Below are positions 49,173 through 52,224 of a DNA stretch of 52,224 nt, one piece after another. Below the pieces are notes generated by a model. The model was not told the origin of the DNA. It saw only the letters and a program-made list of their open reading frames with translations, and made no database searches. Position numbers and translations under genes: made by a program. The stretch is from an uncultured Actinomycetes bacterium (GTDB lineage Bacteria; Actinomycetota; Thermoleophilia; RBG-16-64-13). The stretch lies in NCBI GenBank assembly GCA_903873715.1, contig CAIQPS010000137.1, forward strand, positions 1-52,224, written 5' to 3'. Each line of letters starts with the position of its first letter. The first letter of the stretch is position 1.

Positions 49173-50282
49173 CTATTCGGCGGTGGTGGTCGTGTTGCCG
49201 CCGGTGGTCCCGGCCGGCTGAGTGGTCGGCAGGGCGAACTCGAAGATCCCGTTGAAGCGGTCGACGACGTAAAGCGTGTTGTTGACCACCTTCATGCCGT
49301 GAGGCGCCCGGAAGACGGACAGCGAATTGGGGTCGGCAGGATCCTTGCGGCCGAGGAAACCGACCCAGGCACCCTCGGCATTGAACACGTCGACCGCGGC
49401 CATGAGACCGTCGCTGACGTACACGTTCCCGAGGTCGTCGACGGCCACGGACTTGGGACGGGCGAGATCGCCCACCCGGTCGCCGGCCTGGCCGAACGTC
49501 AGCAGCTGCTTGCCGTCAGGAGAGAACTTCTTGACCATGCAGTTTAGGCTGTCCACGACGTAGACCATGCCGTCCTTGTCGATCGAGATCCCCACCGGGC
49601 CGTTGAAACCTTTGTCAGCCGCGGCGCGAGCGCCGGTGCCTACCGTCCAGATGACCTGTCCGTCCGCGGTGTACTTGGTGAACCTCTGATTGGCACCATC
49701 ACTCACGTACATCGACCCGTCACTCGCGACGGCGAGTCCCACGGGCCTGAGGTCCTTGGCGTCGCTTGCGGCACCCTTGGCAAGTTTGATCTCCTTGACG
49801 ACGGCCCCTGAGGTGGTGACGACCAGCACCCCGCCCCCGCCGGTGTCCAGTAGATAGATCTGGCCTTGATAGCTGGAGATCGCCATGGGGCCAGAAGCAG
49901 TGAACTTGGGGTCGACGGTCTTGTCGAACACCTTGAAGGTCTTACCGTCGGCGCTCACTTGCACTATGCGGCCGCCGGTAGGATCTGCAAGGTACATGGT
50001 GCCGTCGATGATGGTGATGTCGGCCGGCTGATCGGCCGTCTTGCCTTCGATGGGGACGGCTAGAGAGAGCGGGGCGGGCCAAACGGTGTTGGTGATCTCC
50101 CGTCCCTCCTGGGTGTCATCCTGGCCGATGACGGGGCCCGGGTCCTGCACCGTGGTGGTGACGGGTCCCGCGGTCTGTTCATTGCCGCGCGTGACGAGAA
50201 GGACGACTATCACTGCCACCAAGGCGATCACGAGCAAGGCGGCCCCCGCCGTGAGGAGGTACCTACGCCGCCTGGATTCCAT
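49173..50282 (-). CDS. Membrane-anchored NHL-repeat beta-propeller protein
   Basis: The 369-residue protein starts at ATG 50282 behind AAGGAG; a GTG 27 bases upstream is less likely. A membrane helix (about 8-30) is followed by a Thr/Asp spacer and an outside beta-propeller of about six NHL repeats. Typical units are PVGLAVASDGSMYVSDGANQR, PVGISIDKDGMVYVVDS and PKSVAVDDLGNVYVSDG. The C-terminus is a short Thr/Gly tail. NHL propellers are binding scaffolds, and I recall them near multihaem cytochromes in other metal-reducing bacteria. It is followed after 10 bp by the cytochrome-hydrolase fusion, so it probably holds that assembly together at the membrane face. Confidence 0.88.
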   Translation of the reverse strand: MESRRRRYLLTAGAALLVIALVAVIVVLLVTRGNEQTAGPVTTTVQDPGPVIGQDDTQEGREITNTVWPAPLSLAVPIEGKTADQPADITIIDGTMYLADPTGGRIVQVSADGKTFKVFDKTVDPKFTASGPMAISSYQGQIYLLDTGGGGVLVVTTSGAVVKEIKLAKGAASDAKDLRPVGLAVASDGSMYVSDGANQRFTKYTADGQVIWTVGTGARAAADKGFNGPVGISIDKDGMVYVVDSLNCMVKKFSPDGKQLLTFGQAGDRVGDLARPKSVAVDDLGNVYVSDGLMAAVDVFNAEGAWVGFLGRKDPADPNSLSVFRAPHGMKVVNNTLYVVDRFNGIFEFALPTTQPAGTTGGNTTTTAE

Positions 50283-50346
50283 CGAGACTCCTTCTGTCCG
50301 CCCGCTCACCGGGCCGCTTTGTCACTTTGCCCTGTCGGATTATTGG

Positions 50347-50380
50347 GGTAGGAGGGGCGCCTTGCGGCACCCCTCCTACC
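50347..50380 (-). terminator. Strong hairpin between the first hexahaem gene and the NHL gene
   Basis: A perfect 11-bp stem (50347-50357 and 50370-50380) closes a 12-base loop. On the minus strand it follows the hexahaem gene stop by 74 bp, with no good T-tract. It may trim or partly stop transcription so that the first cytochrome is made in excess over the genes downstream. Confidence 0.6.
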
Positions 50381-50453
50381 TTCCCTTCCGCACAGTCGCC
50401 TGTGAGGAAGTTGGATCCGGTTGGATCTGTTACTTACTCGTTCGCCTCAACTA

Positions 50454-51638
50454 TTAATGGCAGTTGCCGCAGAACGTGGCATCGTCCATCGTGTTGAGGA
50501 AGTGGTAGCCGCTGGCCACACCGTCGAGGGCGCCGTGCGGAGTATGGCACGACTCGCACATGACGTAGGCGGTGGCGCTGCGGGTGCCACCCTCAGCCGT
50601 GGAAGCGCCGGTCACGACGCCCGCCGAGGTGAAGAGACGCGTGCCGTCGCGGTCAGCACCAGCGGTGCCTTCCGGATCGAATGCGCCGGCCTTCGGCCAA
50701 ATCGAGGCGGTGGGGTTCGCGCCCGGGTTCGGCATCTTGGCGGTGATGGAGACCGAAGAAACGTACTTGATGTAGACGTTCTTGTTCGCGATGTCGGAGA
50801 TGTCGACATCACTGATGCTCATGGTCGAGGTGCTCCAGGTCAGTTTCCCATCCGGCACGAGAGTGCTCGGGAATTTGTCCGGGGCAGAACCGATCATGCC
50901 GGAGTCGTACTGGCCGGCGGCCTGGTACACGGGGTGCACCTTGCGATACGTGGTGGCCGTCTTGCTGACGAAGTTGGACTCGTGGCAAGTCGCGCAGAAG
51001 TCGCCGCCTTTGATGATGGGCGACCAGCGGCGCAGAGTGTAGCTCTGCGAGCTGCTGTTATAGACCGTGTTGTCGCCGGTGGCGCTGTAGTAAACGACCG
51101 CGCTACCGTCGGCCTTGACCTTGATGTAGTTGCCGGCCTCGTCGTACACACGGGTCTTGTATTCCGGCAGCAGGAACTTGCCGTAGGAGTCGTCATGCGG
51201 GTTGTGGCAACGGTCGCAGTCGCTACCGGTGCTGCCCGTGACGCTCGCCGCTTTGGTGCGGTGGGTGAAGTGATCCTTCGCGAACGCGGTGTAGTCACCA
51301 ACGTCGGTGGTGGTGCCGTCATGGCAGCTGTAGCAGAGCGGTTTGATATCGGAGCTCATGCCGCTGTCGGCGTTGGTCGTGTCGACCACGCCAGAGTAAC
51401 CGGTCACCGTGCTCAGGGTCTTCGCCCACAGGAACGCGCCGGTACCACCATGCGGGGTATGGCACGACTCGCAGGGGTTCCCTCCGGACGACAGGTCGTG
51501 ATCACTCGAAGTGACCATGCCGTGGTCGACCGTATGGGTGGAGAAGTTGTAGCTTGCCAGCGCGGTGCCGGCGAACGCCATCAGGACGATGACGAAGACC
51601 AGAACCAGAACGCTAGTAAAAGCAATCTTCTTACTCAC
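50454..51638 (-). CDS. Secreted hexahaem cytochrome c (copy A)
   Basis: The 394-residue protein starts at GTG 51638, eight bases after GGAGG. The signal peptide (about 1-28, ending ALA) and mature start (SYNFSTHTVDHGM) match copy B at 45120-46277. The six sites, CESCH, CYSCH, CDRCH, CATCH, CESCH and CGNCH, come in the same order and with similar loops, so the two arose by duplication. The chain ends exactly at the last His of CGNCH, whereas copy B has three more residues. It is the first gene of the operon and lies behind a long leader and CTAAGA array B. Role: extracellular electron carrier or building block of a cytochrome polymer (inferred). Confidence 0.9.
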   Translation of the reverse strand: MSKKIAFTSVLVLVFVIVLMAFAGTALASYNFSTHTVDHGMVTSSDHDLSSGGNPCESCHTPHGGTGAFLWAKTLSTVTGYSGVVDTTNADSGMSSDIKPLCYSCHDGTTTDVGDYTAFAKDHFTHRTKAASVTGSTGSDCDRCHNPHDDSYGKFLLPEYKTRVYDEAGNYIKVKADGSAVVYYSATGDNTVYNSSSQSYTLRRWSPIIKGGDFCATCHESNFVSKTATTYRKVHPVYQAAGQYDSGMIGSAPDKFPSTLVPDGKLTWSTSTMSISDVDISDIANKNVYIKYVSSVSITAKMPNPGANPTASIWPKAGAFDPEGTAGADRDGTRLFTSAGVVTGASTAEGGTRSATAYVMCESCHTPHGALDGVASGYHFLNTMDDATFCGNCH

Positions 51639-51845
51639 TATTTTTGCCTCCTTCCAAGCCTTAATCGTAGTGAGTGGGATCAACGGAACACCACATTGAT
51701 GTGGCTGGCGCGGATCGTTGCAGACAGTCCGAGGGCCCGTTCTGGTCGCCGTAAGAACTTCTACCGGCGGAACCGGGAAACAGAGCCGCGCGCCTCGACT
51801 CGGACACGGACTATCTCTGCCCCTCACCCCCCTTCGTTAATCTAT

Positions 51846-51872
51846 CGACTGTGCGTACCCCAACGCACGTCG
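51846..51872 (-). other. Stem-loop in the hexahaem cytochrome leader
   Basis: CGAC plus GTGCGT pairs with ACGCAC plus GTCG, giving ten base pairs with one bulged base and a 6-base loop. It would be near the 5' end of the transcript if the TAAAGT box is used. I could not match it to a known riboswitch. Confidence 0.4.
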
Positions 51873-51926
51873 GTTCGGGCGTAGTTGGTCGCCGCAAACT
51901 TTACCCGTAGAGGCCCACAAAATGGG

Positions 51927-51965
51927 CTAAGAGCTACTCCTAGGCTCCTAAGAGCCGCCTAAGAA
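51927..51965. promoter_or_regulatory. CTAAGA direct-repeat array B (candidate response-regulator site)
   Basis: Three perfect CTAAGA words at 51927, 51948 and 51959 are spaced 21 and 11 bp apart, exactly as in array A at 36168-36207. The flanks agree too: GCTAAGAGCTA at the first repeat and GCCTAA at the third. It lies 24 bp upstream of a TAAAGT box on the minus strand. Confidence 0.65.
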
Positions 51966-52073
51966 ACCCAGCATTAACGGGCTCCAAAGCGGCTTTTGAC
52001 CCGGGATTGTGAAACTTCGGACAGTGACCACCGGGCTACATCCACGAGGGGTCCGAGCCACCTCGAACGGTGC

Positions 52074-52224
52074 CTATTTCTCCGCCGCCCCCGCATCGAT
52101 CCAGTCCACCACCGCCTGGAGTTGCTGGGGGGTGAACTGGGCGAAGTGCCCGGAGCGCTGCAGCTGGACGAGCAGACTGTCCTCCGCGTCCCCGGGGACG
52201 ATCACCGGCCCGTCGTTGCCGCCC
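52074..52224 (-). CDS. C-terminal end of a cytochrome c-like domain protein (5' end outside window)
   Basis: The last 49 codons and a TAG stop (52076-52074) are visible; the gene continues past the right edge. The segment IVPGDAEDSLLVQLQ, then QLQAVVDWIDAGA, matches the C-terminal part of small cytochrome c domains (planctomycete/PSD1-type), where PGD..SLL and the final WI..GA helix are typical. The CXXCH site would lie upstream, outside the window, so haem binding is not seen. It ends about 435 bp upstream of the hexahaem operon on the same strand. Confidence 0.7.
   Translation of the reverse strand, partial: GGNDGPVIVPGDAEDSLLVQLQRSGHFAQFTPQQLQAVVDWIDAGAAEK

Larger units (their letters stand above)
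51639..52073. promoter_or_regulatory. 435-bp intergenic region with long leader and CTAAGA array B
   Basis: No credible gene lies here. Reading toward the hexahaem gene on the minus strand, the region has the CTAAGA array (51927-51965), a possible -10 box TAAAGT (51903-51898), a leader of about 250 bases with a strong hairpin at 51846-51872 and a small one at 51691-51704, and the ribosome site of the gene at 51638. Confidence 0.55.

Noticed and set aside
47327-49255. 642-residue plus-strand frame opposite the cytochrome-hydrolase fusion
   Set aside because: Composition is that of a mirror frame, with no motifs; the minus strand carries CXXCH, M23 and lysozyme-like signatures.
51639-51903. 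c-di-GMP or cobalamin riboswitch in the hexahaem leader
   Set aside because: Hairpins exist, but I could not find the conserved core of either class.
1-52224. tRNA, rRNA, insertion sequences and integrases
   Set aside because: None could be recognised by eye. A short tRNA could be missed without a covariance search.

Overview
The window is GC-rich, densely packed DNA from what looks like an anaerobic bacterium with a redox-based metabolism. I count 32 CXXCH haem c motifs, a molybdopterin oxidoreductase, an OFA-type transporter, an NDP-forming acyl-CoA synthetase and a System I (Ccm) cytochrome c maturation operon. Thr-rich wall-spanning linkers, a cytochrome fused to peptidoglycan hydrolases, a VanW protein and actinobacterial-type regulators fit a Gram-positive (monoderm) cell. 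My best guess is an uncultured anaerobic actinobacterial lineage, such as the Coriobacteriia/OPB41 (Anaerosomatales) or Geothermincolia type. This is inference from gene content, not a phylogeny. I saw no tRNA, rRNA, CRISPR array or insertion sequence.

Bases 1-5140 hold a putative catabolic locus: two crotonase-superfamily proteins resembling 6-oxocamphor hydrolase on the minus strand, then a small secreted protein, a molybdopterin oxidoreductase and its ferredoxin subunit on the plus strand. The two operons carry related palindromic sites with a shared TTCGTATAC core in their promoters; a third copy lies before the giant protease gene at 19383. Bases 5154-7190 hold a hemerythrin, a PadR regulator and a diverging membrane cytochrome. 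Bases 7289-14089 hold an MFS transporter fused to a cyclic-nucleotide-binding domain, diverging from a ribonuclease Z-like hydrolase and a 1359-residue protein built like mammalian soluble adenylyl cyclase (two cyclase domains, AAA ATPase, TPR). Bases 14173-22759 encode two very large secreted proteins: a gingipain-like (C25) protein with 17 tandem FLHS pentapeptides, and a PKD-domain protein. Bases 22925-31716 hold a YkgJ-type protein, an SDR, an OFA transporter, an acyl-CoA synthetase, a VanW protein, a glycerophosphodiesterase and a TetR regulator.

From 32159 to the end the window is an electron-transfer island. Two tandem copies of a heptahaem cytochrome c plus cytochrome b module would move electrons between the quinone pool and the outside of the membrane. 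A sensor kinase with its own haem c motif and an OmpR-type regulator follow, then ccmEFABCD, whose CcmE uses Cys instead of His. An outward-facing operon then encodes two hexahaem cytochromes, an NHL beta-propeller, and a single protein that joins three haem c sites to an M23 endopeptidase, a lysozyme-like domain and a long Thr-rich stalk. The heptahaem operon and the hexahaem operon share an upstream array of three CTAAGA-type repeats with identical 21+11 bp spacing, a plausible binding site for the response regulator. Together these genes suggest a regulated route that carries electrons from menaquinol across the membrane and through the thick cell wall, including an enzyme that could open the wall for it.
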